A stretch of DNA of 64,000 nucleotides from Levilinea saccharolytica (GTDB lineage Bacteria > Chloroflexota > Anaerolineae > Anaerolineales > Anaerolineaceae): positions 1 through 64,000 of the forward strand of contig NZ_LGCM01000034.1 of assembly GCF_001306035.1 (NCBI RefSeq). Direction: 5' to 3'. The notes under the pieces were generated by a model. It did not search any database and was not told the origin of the DNA. It saw nothing but the letters and a program-made list of their open reading frames with translations. The stretch's first letter is position 1, and each line of letters begins with the position of its first letter. The position numbers and the translations under genes were made by a program. Positions 33,247-41,888 of this stretch are shown here, one piece after another.

Positions 33247-35121
33247 TTATCCCACCCAGCCGTTCAGGCTGGGGGTGAAGCCGCCTTTGCTGGGGCGGGC
33301 GGGCTGCTGCTTGTCAAAATTTTCTTCCATCGGCCCTTCCATGGGGCCTTCCATCGGCACGTTCATGTCCGGCTGGGCTGGATCGCTGCCCAGGCCCAGC
33401 AGGCCTTTGAAAAAGCGCAGCACTTTTTGCCAGAAGGTCTCTTCGCTGGCGGGGAAGCCTTCGGGGGAGATGGGCAGACCGTCCGGGCCGAGCATGCCGC
33501 CCTCGCCGGGCATGGGTTCCATCACCGGCGCTTCTTCCACCGCCACCTGCACGGTTTGGGTGATGACCCGCGGCTGGTTGAAGTCGTCGGTGTAGTTAAT
33601 CGTCACGCTCAGATCCAGCGGCCCGGCCTGGCTGGGGATCACCATAGAATCCAGGGTGAAATACCCGCCCGGGTCCAGCGCGCCCACCAGGCTGACGTTG
33701 TTGGTCACTTCGGCCCCTTCGGCGCTGATGCGCATATTGCCCAGCACCGTGGTCTTTTTCCCCAAATTGGTGATCTGCAAAGGCAGCATGTTGGGCTGAT
33801 TGGTGAAGAACACCCCGGGGTCGCGGTAAAAATTCACTTCCACCTGCGGCAGCGAATACACCAGCAGGGTGACCACCTGGTCATCCACAATCTGATTGTT
33901 TTTGCTGTCGGTGTACACAAAGGACAGCTTGAGGGGGTAGGCCCCCGGCTGGGTGGAAACGTTGACGATGAGCTGCTGCGAGCCTTTCACCACCTGTCCA
34001 GCGGCGATATCGCCCACGTAAAACAGGTTGGAGCTGCCCAACGGGGCAAAATTGGTCAGGTCGCTGCCGCCGCCCGAAACGCCGCCGGGTTGAGGCGTGC
34101 CGGAGCCGTCGCCAGGGTTGGGCACGCTGGAGCCGCCCAACACCAGGGTGACGGCGCGGGCGTCGGCGTTGCCGAGGTTGTGAATTTCCAGGTTGAGGTT
34201 AAAGACCGTCCCTGGCTGCAGGGGGTCCACGTCGCTGGCGTAGCTGCTGACCACAATCTGCGCACGCGCCACGCCGGTGGGGGTGGCGGTGGGCTGTGCG
34301 GCGCCGCTGCCGGAGCTGACCGGGTTTTTCAGATCCAGGGTGAGGGTGAAGGTTTCGGTGTAGGTGGCGCCGCTGGCGTCGGAATAGGTGATTTTGACCG
34401 TCAGGGTGGAGACGGTTTTCCCCGCCAGCTCCGCGTTGGCCAGGAAGGGCTGTGAGAGGTCGGCGCTGTTGCCGGCGTTCAGTTTGTTCAGCGTGCGCAC
34501 ACCGCCCGTGTCGCGCGGCAGAAAGTCGGGGCTTTCAAAGGCTACCACGATGTTGGAGGCCTGGGCCTGACCTTTGTTCTTGAGGGTCACTTCCAGGTCA
34601 AAATCTTTGCCCGCGGGGATGGGGTTGACGCTGGAGCCGTATCCGGTGATGACCAGCAGCGGGCGGCTGACGGCGGCGGGCGGGGTGGGGGTGGGGATGC
34701 GGGCGGAGGCGCTGAAGGTGACGCTGGCGCTCACGCTGCCGTCCAGACCAGAAACGGCCGTGACCTTGAAGGATTGGCTGGCGCCGTCCACGGCGTTTTC
34801 GGGGATGGTCACCGAGGCGGTGGCGTTTCCGGCGGCTCCGGCTTCCAGGCTGAGGCTGGATTGGCTCAGCCCGGCGCCCCATTCGGTTGATGACAGGGTC
34901 AGGCTAAAGGTGTCGGCGGCGTCGCCGGTGTTGGTGAGGGTCAGGGTGTAGGTCAGCAGACTGCCGGGCAGGTTGGTGCGCGCGGTTTTGTCCACTGCCA
35001 GGGTCACCCCCGGAGCGGCCAGAGGGGCAGCCTGGGCGGGAGCCCGCAGAGTCCCCGTCAAGAGCAGGGCCAGGATGCTGGCGAAGATGCTAAGTTTCCA
35101 GAGTTGGGTGCGCACATTCAT
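33247..35121 (-). CDS. Secreted CARDB/NEW3-like repeat protein
   Basis: A 624-residue exported protein with a Sec signal peptide (cleavage near APAQA-APLA) and three to four beta-sandwich repeats of the CARDB/NEW3 type (for example GSLLTYTLTLTNTGDAADTF near residue 55, and similar blocks near 165, 295 and 440). The C-terminal 110 residues are Met/Pro/Glu/Gly-rich with repeated MEGP and no membrane anchor, apart from a short amphipathic helix FWQKVLRFFKGLLGLG. It sits between the ABC ATPase and the permease genes and overlaps the ATPase stop by ATGA, so it is probably the extracellular partner of this transporter, taking the place of MacA. Confidence 0.75.
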   Translation of the reverse strand: MNVRTQLWKLSIFASILALLLTGTLRAPAQAAPLAAPGVTLAVDKTARTNLPGSLLTYTLTLTNTGDAADTFSLTLSSTEWGAGLSQSSLSLEAGAAGNATASVTIPENAVDGASQSFKVTAVSGLDGSVSASVTFSASARIPTPTPPAAVSRPLLVITGYGSSVNPIPAGKDFDLEVTLKNKGQAQASNIVVAFESPDFLPRDTGGVRTLNKLNAGNSADLSQPFLANAELAGKTVSTLTVKITYSDASGATYTETFTLTLDLKNPVSSGSGAAQPTATPTGVARAQIVVSSYASDVDPLQPGTVFNLNLEIHNLGNADARAVTLVLGGSSVPNPGDGSGTPQPGGVSGGGSDLTNFAPLGSSNLFYVGDIAAGQVVKGSQQLIVNVSTQPGAYPLKLSFVYTDSKNNQIVDDQVVTLLVYSLPQVEVNFYRDPGVFFTNQPNMLPLQITNLGKKTTVLGNMRISAEGAEVTNNVSLVGALDPGGYFTLDSMVIPSQAGPLDLSVTINYTDDFNQPRVITQTVQVAVEEAPVMEPMPGEGGMLGPDGLPISPEGFPASEETFWQKVLRFFKGLLGLGSDPAQPDMNVPMEGPMEGPMEENFDKQQPARPSKGGFTPSLNGWVG

Positions 35122-35858
35122 GCGGAAATCTCCTCGTGGGATTCAAAGGTTTGCATTTCAGAGGCTGCGCGGTATTCGGCTTCGCTCACGGATTTGCCGT
35201 CCAGCAGATAGACCACGTGGGTAGCGAAGCGCAGCATGCGCGGGTCGTGAGTCACCACCACCACAGTGCGGCCGGCGTTGTGCAGCTCAGACAGCAGCTG
35301 CATGATGCTCATGCCGCTGGAAGTATCCAGGTTGCCGGTGGGTTCGTCCGCCAGGATGAGAGGCGGGTTGTTCACCAGGGCGCGGGCGATGGCCACACGC
35401 TGCTGTTGGCCGCCGGAAAGCTCGGTGGGGCGGTGGTGGGCGCGTTTTTCAAGCCCCACCTGGGCCAGCAGCTTTTGGGCCAGGTCGTGGCGTTTGCGCC
35501 CTGGGGTCCCCATAAAGCGCATGGGGAAGGCCACGTTTTCCAGGGCCGTCATGCTGGTGACCAGATTGAAGGACTGGAACACAAAGCCCACCTTGTTGCG
35601 GCGGTAGATGGCCAGGTCGTTTTCATCCATTTTTTCCAGGCCGACTCCATCCACCTTCACGCTGCCGCCGGTGGGACGGTCTAGCCCGCCGAGGATGTAG
35701 AGCAGGGTGGACTTGCCGGAGCCGGAAGGGCCCATGATGGTGGTGAAGGAGTTGGCCGGAATCTCCAGGTCCAAACCGTCCAGGGCGCGCACTTGCTGAC
35801 GGCCCATCTGGAAAATCTTGGTCAGGCCCTGGGTGCAGATCAGGGATGCGGTGTTCAT
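35118..35858 (-). CDS. MacB/LolD-type ABC transporter ATPase
   Basis: A 246-residue ATPase: Walker [10 protein letters not shown] near residue 42, Q-loop in [11 protein letters not shown], signature [15 protein letters not shown], Walker [13 protein letters not shown] and the H-loop VVVTHD. The LolD/MacB group is recognised by the sequence around the signature and NLD. Start ATG 35858. It lies 10 nt after the Yip1-like membrane protein gene and is coupled to the secreted partner by ATGA. Confidence 0.92.
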   Translation of the reverse strand: MNTASLICTQGLTKIFQMGRQQVRALDGLDLEIPANSFTTIMGPSGSGKSTLLYILGGLDRPTGGSVKVDGVGLEKMDENDLAIYRRNKVGFVFQSFNLVTSMTALENVAFPMRFMGTPGRKRHDLAQKLLAQVGLEKRAHHRPTELSGGQQQRVAIARALVNNPPLILADEPTGNLDTSSGMSIMQLLSELHNAGRTVVVVTHDPRMLRFATHVVYLLDGKSVSEAEYRAASEMQTFESHEEISA

Positions 35859-35868
35859 ACGTGCCGGC

Positions 35869-36663
35869 TTAGTAGAAGAAGAAAGGCTGGGTGGCGGGCA
35901 TGCTGCTCAGCCGGGCGGCCAAAATTCCCGGCAGGGCGCGCAGCACCCACAGCAAAAGAACCACCGTCAGCACCACAATCACAGTTTTCAGGCGGGAGGT
36001 GCCGGAGGAATCCACGGCGCCGATGAGCAGCAGGACGATGTGCCAGATCCAGTACAGATCCACCACGCCCAGGAAGGGGCGCGCCACGGCCGAAAGGCCC
36101 GCCCCGTCGGCGCTGGCAAAGCCCGCCAGGCCGGGCGCGGTGATGAGCTGGCCGGTGGACAGCAAATAAACGGCCTGCACCAGGGAGCCGATGAGGAAGG
36201 GCAAGCTGGCCCAGGCTGCCAGGTTAAAGCTGGTGGTGCTGGAGCTGCGGCTGCCGCTGAGGGTTAGCGCCAGGTGCAGCAGGGCCGCCAACAAAAACCA
36301 CTGTACCCACACCCCCAAAAGCGCCCCCAGCGCGGGGAAGATATAGATGTAGACCGGCCCCTGCTGCATCTCCAGGGCTTTGGTGAACTGGGCCTGCATT
36401 TCGGGGCTGTAGTATTGAAAATCCTGGGGCAGGGTCGCGCCCATCTGGGCGGCCTGAAGGCGGGCCGGCCCCCCGGCCAGGGCAGCGGCTATCGCCGCCA
36501 AAGACAGCAGCAGCAGCGGCACCCACCATACCCCGATGGTCTGGCGGGCGACGGCTTGTAAGGTGCGGCGCGGGCGGAAGAAGAGCGGCAGCACCCATTC
36601 GAAGTGAAGGCGGCGCGAAACCTCGGCCTCGCTGCCGTTGTTTTCCATTTCGCTTTCGGTCAT
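35869..36663 (-). CDS. Yip1-family membrane protein
   Basis: A 264-residue protein with five predicted membrane segments after an acidic N-terminus, matching the Yip1 domain (helices near residues 43-65, 100-125, 145-175, 190-215, 225-245). ATG 36663 with AAGGAG upstream is preferred over the frame start at 36717. It is the first gene of the operon with the MacB-like transporter. Yip1-type proteins of bacteria have no established role. A scaffold function for the transporter is a guess. Confidence 0.75.
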   Translation of the reverse strand: MTESEMENNGSEAEVSRRLHFEWVLPLFFRPRRTLQAVARQTIGVWWVPLLLLSLAAIAAALAGGPARLQAAQMGATLPQDFQYYSPEMQAQFTKALEMQQGPVYIYIFPALGALLGVWVQWFLLAALLHLALTLSGSRSSSTTSFNLAAWASLPFLIGSLVQAVYLLSTGQLITAPGLAGFASADGAGLSAVARPFLGVVDLYWIWHIVLLLIGAVDSSGTSRLKTVIVVLTVVLLLWVLRALPGILAARLSSMPATQPFFFY

Positions 36664-36700
36664 AGGGTCTCCTTGTGATGGTAAAGCACCAATGAACGCG

Positions 36701-36727
36701 ATTGTACCACCATGCACAATTTGTCAA
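36701..36727 (-). promoter_or_regulatory. Candidate promoter of the Yip1/ABC operon
   Basis: Minus strand TTGACA and TACAAT, but spaced by 15 nt only. Activation or DNA distortion would be needed for full strength. Confidence 0.45.
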
Positions 36728-36793
36728 TGTTTTTAGTCTACGAATCAGCCGTTTTGAGCGATTGCAGCTGGGTTTTGGACGATCTTTGGGGGC

Positions 36794-36829
36794 AAAAAGT
36801 TCCCGCCCAGAGGTCATTTGGGCGGGAAC
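36794..36829 (-). terminator. Intrinsic terminator of the small-peptide transcript
   Basis: Minus strand: perfect 11-bp stem (GTTCCCGCCCA 36799-36809, TGGGCGGGAAC 36819-36829) followed by TTTTT. It can only end a leftward transcript that starts between here and ndh. Confidence 0.85.
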
Positions 36830-36846
36830 ACGGCAAAACCAGGGGG

Positions 36847-36903
36847 TTAAATCAGGGGATCCCAGACGGCGTACTTCCAGCCGTCAGGCTGCAGCGAGCG
36901 CAT
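36847..36903 (-). CDS. Possible 18-codon peptide gene
   Basis: A frame encoding MRSLQPDGWKYAVWDPLI between the 28-codon gene and the terminator. A GGAGGAAA ribosome-site-like sequence lies upstream, but 18 nt from the ATG, which is too far for normal initiation. The start codon falls in a small hairpin (AGCGC/GCGCT). Aromatic, non-membrane composition. It may be a real second peptide or chance; only its position on a short defined transcript speaks for it. Confidence 0.25.
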   Translation of the reverse strand: MRSLQPDGWKYAVWDPLI

Positions 36904-36933
36904 CGAATGAGCGCTGTTTTTCCTCCGGACACA

Positions 36934-37020
36934 TTATTGTTCTGGCTCCAGGCTGACAAAGCTCATGGCGGCGAACATAACGCTAACGAAGGCGATGGCG
37001 ATATAGATGATGGTTGCCAT
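36934..37020 (-). CDS. 28-residue single-helix membrane peptide
   Basis: ATG 37020 is preceded by GAGGAGGTGCAGC, an excellent ribosome site, and the frame ends TAA at 36934. The peptide begins MATIIYIAIAFVSV and ends MSFVSLEPEQ: one membrane helix with a short acidic tail. Length and layout recall small accessory subunits such as KdpF, CydX or CcoQ-like peptides. The LEPE tail is loosely reminiscent of KdpF (LRPE-like ends), but no Kdp ATPase is seen in the window. It has its own promoter candidate and terminator, divergent from ndh. Function unknown. Confidence 0.65.
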   Translation of the reverse strand: MATIIYIAIAFVSVMFAAMSFVSLEPEQ

Positions 37021-37067
37021 GCTGCACCTCCTCAAAAAATGGATCGAAACCGCAGTGCTGCCGCGGG

Positions 37068-37096
37068 TGTATAGAATATAACCCCGCGGGGGTGAA
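37068..37096 (-). promoter_or_regulatory. Candidate promoter of the small-peptide transcript
   Basis: Minus strand TTCACC, 17 nt, TATACA, four of six matches in each hexamer. The start would lie about 40 nt upstream of the ATG at 37020. Confidence 0.45.
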
Positions 37097-37267
37097 AAAG
37101 CATCCCTCTACAAGAGGGGATTCACTAGTCCAGTCGGACGAGATTGCGGCTGGTCAACTGGCCAGTGGGCTTCAGCGCGCACTTGCTTAATATCTATACG
37201 TTTTAAAATGGAAAAAGTTCCGCTTCGAACCGGGGAAAAACCCTGTACTATTTTTCACAAAAAGGGC
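37097..37267. other. Divergent intergenic region between small peptide and ndh
   Basis: No gene is seen. A perfect 10-bp palindrome ACTGGCCAGT (37157-37166) stands between the two divergent promoter candidates and could be an operator. Confidence 0.4.
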
Positions 37268-37296
37268 TTTTCAAGAGGGTCAAAGGGTGCTATCAT
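37268..37296 (+). promoter_or_regulatory. Candidate promoter of ndh-apbC
   Basis: TTTTCA, 17-nt spacer, TATCAT, about 55 nt upstream of the ndh ribosome site. Moderate match. Confidence 0.45.
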
Positions 37297-37357
37297 ATTG
37301 GTGAAATCATACACAAATTATCCGAATTATCGGATGGACTCGGACAAGGAGGCACAC

Positions 37358-38674
37358 ATGGCTCACACAGAAATTCAGCGCAGCCCCCAGCGGCCCCAGG
37401 TGGTGATTGTGGGCGGCGGGTTTGGCGGCCTGCGCGCGGCGCGTGCCCTGGCCAACCAACCGGTGGACGTGCTGCTGGTGGACCGCAACAATTACCATTT
37501 ATTCCAGCCCTTGCTTTACCAGGTGGCCACGGCCGGACTGGCGGCGGATGAGATTGCCCACCCCCTGCGCGCCATTCTGCGCGGGCAGGACAATTTGCGC
37601 TTTCGCCTGGCGGAAGTATCTGGGTTAGATTTAACCCAGCGCCGCCTGTTCACTGCCACTGGCGAGATCCGCTACGATTACCTGATTCTGGCCGTGGGTG
37701 GGGTGACGCACACTTTCGGCATCCCCTCGGTGGCCCAGCACGGCCTGGGGCTGAAGACTCTGGAAGACGCCCAGCGCATCCGCAGCCATTTGCTGCGCCA
37801 ATTTGAACACGCGGCTCATGAGACGGACGAAGCCCGGCGGCGGGAGCTTTTGACCTTTGTGGTGGTGGGCGGGGGGCCTTCGGGCGTGGAGATGGCTGGG
37901 GCGATTGGCGAGCTGGTGCACATGGCTGTGCAGCGCGATTACCCCAACCTGCGTCTGGAGGAGGTGCGGGTGATTTTGCTGGAAGCCGGTGGGGCCTTGC
38001 TGCCGGCTTTAGATGCAACCCTGGGGCAGGCGGCGGTGAGCGCCCTGCGCCAAAAAGGCGTGGAGGTGCGCTTTGGCGCGGCGGTGACGGCCTACGATGG
38101 GCACCGCATTCAATTGAAGGATCAGCCCGACCTGCCCGCAGCCACGGTGGTGTGGGCGGCGGGGGTGCGCGCGCATCCTTTGCTGGATGCGCTGGGCTGC
38201 TGCCAGGACCGCCTGGGACGGGCGCAGGTGCAGCCCAGTTTGCAGTTGGAAGGTCACCCTGAGGTATTCGTGATTGGGGATGCGGCCGCCGCGCTGGACG
38301 CGCAGGGAAAGCTGCTGCCGATGGTAGCGCCGGTGGCCATGCAGCAGGGCGAGCACGCCGCACGCAACGTGCTGCGCGTTTTGGATGGGCAGGCGGGGCT
38401 GCCCTTCACCTACCGCGACCCTGGCATGATGGCCACCATTGGCCGCAATCAGGCCGTGGCGCAGATTGGCTCGCTGCGCCTGCGCGGCTTTTTGGCCTGG
38501 CTGGCCTGGCTGGGTGTGCACATCCTGCAATTGATCGGCTTTCGCAACCGGCTGCTGGTGCTGGTAGATTGGGCCTGGCAGTACATCAGCTATGACCGCG
38601 CCGTGCGCTTGATTGATGCAGATGCGGCGCCAGCGGGTATAATGGACGCAGAAATCAATGGGAGCCGAGGATGA
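37358..38674 (+). CDS. ndh: Type II NADH dehydrogenase (NDH-2)
   Basis: A 438-residue flavoprotein that oxidises NADH and reduces quinone at the inner membrane face without proton pumping. FAD site VVIVGGGFGGLRAARAL near residue 14, second dinucleotide (NADH) site VVVGGGPSGVEMAGA near residue 168, and the later GDAAA block of the FAD domain. C-terminal amphipathic/hydrophobic helix (FLAWLAWLGVHILQLIGF) for membrane attachment. ATG 37358 with AAGGAGG six nt upstream is the clear start; the frame extends upstream to 37208 without support. It is coupled to apbC by an ATGA overlap. Confidence 0.92.
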   Translation: MAHTEIQRSPQRPQVVIVGGGFGGLRAARALANQPVDVLLVDRNNYHLFQPLLYQVATAGLAADEIAHPLRAILRGQDNLRFRLAEVSGLDLTQRRLFTATGEIRYDYLILAVGGVTHTFGIPSVAQHGLGLKTLEDAQRIRSHLLRQFEHAAHETDEARRRELLTFVVVGGGPSGVEMAGAIGELVHMAVQRDYPNLRLEEVRVILLEAGGALLPALDATLGQAAVSALRQKGVEVRFGAAVTAYDGHRIQLKDQPDLPAATVVWAAGVRAHPLLDALGCCQDRLGRAQVQPSLQLEGHPEVFVIGDAAAALDAQGKLLPMVAPVAMQQGEHAARNVLRVLDGQAGLPFTYRDPGMMATIGRNQAVAQIGSLRLRGFLAWLAWLGVHILQLIGFRNRLLVLVDWAWQYISYDRAVRLIDADAAPAGIMDAEINGSRG

Positions 38675-39723
38675 CAATACCGACTGAAAGCGAAGTTTTG
38701 GATGCACTGCGCCAGGTGATGGACCCGGAATTGGGCCGCAATCTGGTGGAATTGACCATGGTGCGGGATGTGGTGATTAGCCCGGAGGGGGCGGTGAGCT
38801 TTACCCTGGCCCTGACCATCCCCACCTGCCCCATGCGCAACCGCATGGCGCAGGATGCGCGCGCGGTTCTGGCCAAAGTGCCGGGGGTGACAGATGTGCA
38901 GATCACCTTTGGGGCCATGAGCGAGGAAGAGCGCCGCGACATTTTGGGCAAGGGCGCGCCGGAGCTGCCCAAGCTGAACGCCTTTAACCGCGTCAGCCAG
39001 GTGATTCCGGTGATGAGCGGCAAGGGCGGGGTGGGCAAATCATCGGTGACGGCTATGCTGGCGGCCAACCTGGCGCGCCGCGGGCAGAAGGTGGGCATTT
39101 TGGATGCGGATATCACCGGCCCCAGCATTCCCAAGCTGTTTGGGCTGCCGGCGGGGGGGCTGCGGGGCAGCGAACAGGGCATGCTTCCGGCGGTGACCGG
39201 CGGCGGGATCCGCGTGGTGTCTACCAATTTGCTGCTGCGCGACGAAGCCCAGGCGGTGGTGTGGCGCGGCCCGATGATCTCGGCCACCATCCGCCAGTTT
39301 TGGACGGACACCCTGTGGGGCAAGCTGGACACGCTGCTGGTGGATTTGCCGCCGGGAACTTCCGACGCGGCCCTAGGCGTGCTGCAGAACCTACCCGTCA
39401 CCGGCGTGGTGCTGGTGACCACGCCCCAGGATCTGGCGGCGCTGGTGGTGCGTAAGGCCATCCAGATGATCCGTCAGCTCAACATCCCCATTCTGGGCGT
39501 GGTGGAAAACATGAGCTATTTCCGCTGTCCCGAAACCCAGCACGAACATGCCATCTTTGGTCCCAGCCACGCCGATGTTTTGGCCCAGGAGGCGGGCGCG
39601 CCTGTGGCGGCGCGGCTGCCCATTGATCCGCAGATCGCCGCTTTGTGCGATGCGGGGCAGGCCGAGAGCATTGAGCTGGAGGCCATTCAGCCGGTGGTGG
39701 ATTTGCTCTTACAGCCCGCGTAA
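38671..39723 (+). CDS. apbC: Mrp/ApbC-type P-loop ATPase, iron-sulfur carrier family
   Basis: A 350-residue protein: N-terminal MIP18/DUF59 domain (about 1-90) and a Mrp/NBP35 ATPase with SGKGGVGKSS near residue 115 and LLVDLPPGTSD. Family members hold and transfer [4Fe-4S] clusters through a C-terminal CPxC motif. Here the motif region reads SYFRCPETQHEHAIFG, so only the first Cys is present. ATG 38671 overlaps the ndh stop. The pairing with NDH-2, which has no cluster, does not explain its target. Ends at a terminator 35 nt downstream. Confidence 0.88.
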   Translation: MTIPTESEVLDALRQVMDPELGRNLVELTMVRDVVISPEGAVSFTLALTIPTCPMRNRMAQDARAVLAKVPGVTDVQITFGAMSEEERRDILGKGAPELPKLNAFNRVSQVIPVMSGKGGVGKSSVTAMLAANLARRGQKVGILDADITGPSIPKLFGLPAGGLRGSEQGMLPAVTGGGIRVVSTNLLLRDEAQAVVWRGPMISATIRQFWTDTLWGKLDTLLVDLPPGTSDAALGVLQNLPVTGVVLVTTPQDLAALVVRKAIQMIRQLNIPILGVVENMSYFRCPETQHEHAIFGPSHADVLAQEAGAPVAARLPIDPQIAALCDAGQAESIELEAIQPVVDLLLQPA

Positions 39724-39757
39724 CAGCGGGCGCGAACACGCACAGGTCTTCATTCAG

Positions 39758-39790
39758 ACAGAGAGACGGCAGCCCCGCCTCTCTGTTTTT
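39758..39790 (+). terminator. Intrinsic terminator after apbC
   Basis: 8-bp stem ACAGAGAG (39758-39765)/CTCTCTGT (39779-39786) followed by TTTTA. Confidence 0.75.
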
Positions 39791-39793
39791 ATC

Positions 39794-39858
39794 TTGACAC
39801 TTTCTTGACGCGCTCCCTCCAGGGTTTGACATCCCATTGATGGATCTGCCGGTATAAC
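39794..39858 (+). promoter_or_regulatory. kimA promoter region with repeated TTGAC
   Basis: TTGAC occurs at 39794, 39805 and 39826, 11 and 21 nt apart, about one and two helical turns. A TATAAC -10 candidate is at 39853-39858, but 21 nt from the last TTGACA, so the TTGAC copies may be an activator site rather than a -35. Confidence 0.35.
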
Positions 39859-39916
39859 TGACCCCATCTGTTTTATACCCCGCCGTTTGCAGAACGGCAG
39901 ATTTGAAGGTAGATCT

Positions 39917-41854
39917 ATGCAGCTTGACCATCGTATTCAAAACGTTTTTAAGGACACCGCCATTGGGGATCTGCCCAAATCCTGGCGCACCTTTTTCATC
40001 GGCCGCCCGCTGGCCACCGCCGACGCCCCGCACCAGACCATCGGCAAGGTGGTGGGATTGGCTGTGTTTGCTTCCGATGCGCTGTCTTCCACGGCCTATG
40101 CCACCCAGGAAATTTTGATGATCCTGGCCCTGGCGGGCGCGGGTGCTTTCCGCTTCACTTTTCCCATCGCCCTGGCGATTGTGGCGCTGATGACGATTGT
40201 GGCCATTTCGTATGAGCAGACCATTCACGCCTACCCGGGCGGCGGCGGCGCCTATATTGTGGCGCGCGACAACCTGGGTGAAGTGCCCGCGCAGGCGGCC
40301 GGGGCAGCCCTGCTGACCGATTACACCCTCACGGTGGCCGTGTCCATCTCCTCCGGTGTGGCGCAGATCGTTTCGGCGGTGCCATCCCTTTTCCCTTACC
40401 GTGTATGGATCGCCGCGGGGCTGGTGCTGTTTGTGATGGTGATTAATTTGCGCGGTGTGAAGGAGTCGGGGGTGACCTTTGCCATCCCCACCTATTTCTT
40501 CGTGATCACCATGCTGCTGACGGTGTCTGTGGGTCTGTTTAAGGCGCTGACCGGGCAGTTGGGCACGGTGGTGAACCCGCCTGAGATGCATGTGGGCACG
40601 GCCGTGGCCGCGCTTTCGCCGTTCCTGATTTTGCACGCGTTTTCCAGCGGCACCTCCGCCCTGACCGGCATTGAGGCCATTTCCAACGGCATTACCGCGT
40701 TTAAAGAGCCGCGCAGCCGCAACGCCGGCATCACCCTGGTCTGGATGGCGGCCCTCTTGGGTGTGCTTTTCCTGGGGGTTTCCTACATAGCCCAGCACGT
40801 TGGCGCGGTGCCTTCGGAAACAGAGACGGTCATCTCGCAGCTGACGCGCACCATTTACGGCAGCCAGGGCCTGTTCTACTTCCTGGTCATGGCGGGAACG
40901 TCGGTGATCCTGGTGATGGCGGCCAACACCGCCTTTGCTGATTTTCCGCGCCTGGGGGCCTTGCAGGCGGGAGACGGCTTTTTGCCGCGCCAGCTGACCT
41001 ACCGCGGCAGCCGCCTGGTGTTTTCCCGCGGCATCATGTCGCTGGCGGCCATCGCCATCACCTTGATCGTCCTCTTCCAGGCCAGCGTCACCCGGCTGAT
41101 CCCCCTGTATGCCATTGGCGTGTTCCTGTCGTTCACCCTGTCGCAATCGGGCATGGCGCACCGCTGGTGGAAGGTGGGGCACTTAAAGAAAGACGAGACG
41201 GTGGTTGAGCCGGGGTCGACCCTGCGCTATGAGAAAAACTGGATGGTGAAGATGTTCATCAACGGCTTTGGGGCCGTGTGCACCTTCGTGGTCATGATCG
41301 TTTTTGCGGTGACCAAGTTCCATGAGGGCGCCTGGGTGGTGACGATCATCATCCCCTTCCTGGTGATTGTTTTCCTGACCATTCACCGCCATTATAAGGG
41401 CCTGGCGCGGCAGCTTTCGTTGGAACACGGCACAAGCCCCAACGGCATCAAACGCAACCGCGTGGTGCTGCTGGTGGGCGGGGTGCATCAGGGCACGCTG
41501 GCGGCTCTGCGCTACGCCCGTAACCTGACGGATGACATCACCGCCGTGCACATCGCCACCGACCCGGTGGAAGCGGAGAAGATCCGCGCCAAATGGGAGG
41601 TGTGGGGAGAGGGCGCACGCCTGATCATTCTGGAATCGCCTTTCCGGCTGTTTATGGAGCCGCTGCTGGATTACCTGGCCAAGCTGGAAAAGCTGCGCAA
41701 ACCAGGGCAGCTGATCACCATCGTGGTGCCGCAGTTTGTGCCCAAGAAGCCAATTTTCCGTCTGCTGCATTCGCGCACCGCCGAAATGCTGCGCAAGGTC
41801 TTGCTCAACCAGGAGGATATGGTTATCATCGAGGTACCGTATCAAGTGGAATAG
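39917..41854 (+). CDS. kimA: KimA-type high-affinity potassium importer
   Basis: A 645-residue APC-superfamily transporter. Twelve membrane segments in the first about 460 residues and a cytoplasmic C-terminal domain. The blocks ASDALSSTAYATQEIL, AYPGGGGAYIVARDNLGE, DYTLTVAVSISSG and SSGTSALTGIEAISNGI match the Bacillus KimA (YdaO) family closely, better than ordinary amino acid permeases. KimA takes up K+ with protons and is inhibited by c-di-AMP. ATG 39917 with AAGG upstream is preferred over TTG 39887. The kdpDE genes follow directly, which supports a role in potassium supply. Confidence 0.85.
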   Translation: MQLDHRIQNVFKDTAIGDLPKSWRTFFIGRPLATADAPHQTIGKVVGLAVFASDALSSTAYATQEILMILALAGAGAFRFTFPIALAIVALMTIVAISYEQTIHAYPGGGGAYIVARDNLGEVPAQAAGAALLTDYTLTVAVSISSGVAQIVSAVPSLFPYRVWIAAGLVLFVMVINLRGVKESGVTFAIPTYFFVITMLLTVSVGLFKALTGQLGTVVNPPEMHVGTAVAALSPFLILHAFSSGTSALTGIEAISNGITAFKEPRSRNAGITLVWMAALLGVLFLGVSYIAQHVGAVPSETETVISQLTRTIYGSQGLFYFLVMAGTSVILVMAANTAFADFPRLGALQAGDGFLPRQLTYRGSRLVFSRGIMSLAAIAITLIVLFQASVTRLIPLYAIGVFLSFTLSQSGMAHRWWKVGHLKKDETVVEPGSTLRYEKNWMVKMFINGFGAVCTFVVMIVFAVTKFHEGAWVVTIIIPFLVIVFLTIHRHYKGLARQLSLEHGTSPNGIKRNRVVLLVGGVHQGTLAALRYARNLTDDITAVHIATDPVEAEKIRAKWEVWGEGARLIILESPFRLFMEPLLDYLAKLEKLRKPGQLITIVVPQFVPKKPIFRLLHSRTAEMLRKVLLNQEDMVIIEVPYQVE

Positions 41855-41888
41855 TTCCTGGACCGCGATGGATGCCAGACTCTTCTGA

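Noticed and set aside
41593-41871. In-frame upstream extension of kdpD inside kimA
   Set aside because: It lies in another frame of the well-conserved kimA coding region and has no KdpD-like residues.
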